A stretch of DNA of 64,000 bases from Odontesthes bonariensis (taxonomy: Eukaryota; Chordata; Actinopteri; Atheriniformes; Atherinopsidae). Numbering within the stretch: the stretch's first letter is position 1; every line of letters begins with the position of its first letter. A program made the translations under genes and the position numbers. Below, one piece after another: positions 62,688-64,000 of this stretch. The stretch lies in NCBI RefSeq assembly GCF_027942865.1, contig NC_134515.1, positions 15,539,227 to 15,603,226 of the forward strand, written 5' to 3'. The notes below the pieces were generated by a model, which worked only from the letters and a program-made list of their open reading frames with translations, was not told the origin of the DNA and did not search any database.

Positions 62688-63486
62688 CTAGAACACACAA
62701 AGAAGGACGAGAGGTTTTAGCAGGCTGACATAAAAACATGGCCCTACTGCGTGTGGTTCTGATTTGGCCGGTCAGCCTTAACAGTAAAAACATTTTTTAA
62801 GCCAGAGTTAAAACTTCAGCAGAAAGAGGCAGCCATAAGGTGGATTTCTTTTTTTTTTTTTCATCTCAAACTGAATCAGCTAAATTGATTTATGCATTAA
62901 AATAGAGCAGGTTGGATTACTGTAAATCTTTGTCTGCAGGATTATCCAAACAATCTGTAGAATGACTTTGACACATTCAGATTGCAGCCGAGTTCTTTCA
63001 TGAAAATTTGAACATATCACTCACACAATAAAGTCCCTTGACTTGTGTATAACCCGGTCTCTTAGGTCATCATGTGCAGGTTTTTGTAGCTGTTACCAGA
63101 ATCAAATCAAGGGAAGCTTTCAGTAATTGTGATCCAGATCTCTGAAACAAACTACTGCTTGACCTGAGGTCCATTGCAACTAATGTCTACATTTAAAACT
63201 AATCTCAAACATCCTTATAATGTTCTTACAAACCTGCAATTAATATCTGTCTATGTATGTGTGAGGGGGGAACTTTTACTACTTTTTCCTGTGTAATTTT
63301 GTGTAATTTTGTCATGTGTGTGCTGTTAAAACAGCTGTCATGTCAGGGTTATTGTTGGAAATATGTGCCGTGGGTACATATGGTTCATCCACACATGAAA
63401 TGTTTTGCTTTCTTTTCTATGAATCTAGTTTTCTTATGCTTGCAAATGTGTATGTATACACATATATATATAGATATCTATATATC

Positions 63487-63518
<32 letters not shown>

Positions 63519-64000
63519 AGTCTACATACATATGAATATGAACATATTCTATGTTTTTTTTTGTGGGTTTACATATAATGAAATAGAATACATTTTATAT
63601 AAATGAAATTGCTATAGCCAAAACCAGACTGTAATACAGCTTCACACAGATGCTCTGAATAGCTGAGGAAATTGGTTAGTTTGAAATGGTAAATCAATTG
63701 AAGATCGCCATACGTTGTGATGGTTATTTCATCTGTGACTGAGGTAAATGCTGCACCAAATTGATTATTGCCGGTAATACCCAGCACGGGGTGGGTTCCA
63801 ATAGATAAGTAGAGACCAAACACTGATGCCACCATGACATTTTTCTCTGAAGCTGCCTTTTGAACCTACGCTGTGTTTACAGACATCCATTTAGTATTTG
63901 CTGAATGGTGCTTTAAAGTGCCACTTTCCAGTGTTGTCAGAAGAAGAAAACAATAAAATGAAATCAGCAGCAGAGAGAAATAGATTTTTCTCTTCCAATT
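62688..64000. other. Partial kazn intron to the window edge
   Basis: No exon is seen. A (TA)n-rich microsatellite with interspersed TATC units lies at about 63460-63512; the open frame across it is composed of repeat codons only. Confidence 0.6.

Noticed and set aside
63257-63535. Open frame rich in Tyr/Ile
   Set aside because: It is a (TA)n microsatellite translation.
1-64000. CRISPR arrays, operons or prokaryotic promoters
   Set aside because: The window is vertebrate nuclear DNA; short tandem repeats here lack unique spacers.

Overview
The window is vertebrate nuclear DNA, almost certainly from a teleost fish and probably a spiny-rayed (percomorph) one. Genes have short exons with GT/AG introns. 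Introns and spacers are AT-rich and carry fish-type repeats: L2-clade LINE 3' ends, tRNA-derived SINEs, hAT elements and foldback elements. There is no sign of prokaryotic organisation. I joined exons by hand from splice sites, codon phase and remembered family sequences, so exon edges are predictions.

Layout. Positions 1-8850 are a repeat-rich spacer with nested DNA transposons, an L2 LINE fragment and possible coding relics. At 8856-10860 (minus) lies a two-exon, TATA-driven gene for a 252-aa acidic, serine-rich protein that I do not recognise. From 11 to 14.7 kb there is little of note. At 14.7-27.6 kb sits a cluster of pancreatic serine protease genes: an elastase-2-like gene (minus), a decayed chymotrypsin-C-like copy, an extra signal-peptide exon, then two intact genes on the plus strand, one ctrc-like and one elastase/ctrc-like. 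All three intact genes have eight coding exons; the seven internal and terminal exon lengths are identical and only exon 1 differs, by one codon. Each protein keeps the His/Asp/Ser triad. At 30.0-33.1 kb is tmem51 (minus). From 36.2 kb to the right edge is the 3' part of kazrin (kazn, minus): 13 coding exons that stay in frame to the stop, with coiled coils, a basic segment, three SAM domains and an alternative short 3' end. The 5' part of kazn lies beyond the window.

How it fits together. In human 1p36 the order is KAZN, TMEM51, ..., CTRC, CELA2A, so the kazn-tmem51-ctrc/elastase linkage looks ancestral, with local inversion and tandem duplication here. The proteases are expected to be secreted pancreatic zymogens. 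Kazrin is a cytoplasmic, junctional and nuclear scaffold. TMEM51 is a poorly characterised two-pass membrane protein. The most unusual items are the unrecognised acidic gene, the protease tandem array with its relic and its two candidate first exons, and the kazrin exon whose short-isoform reading frame contains the splice donor for the long isoform.
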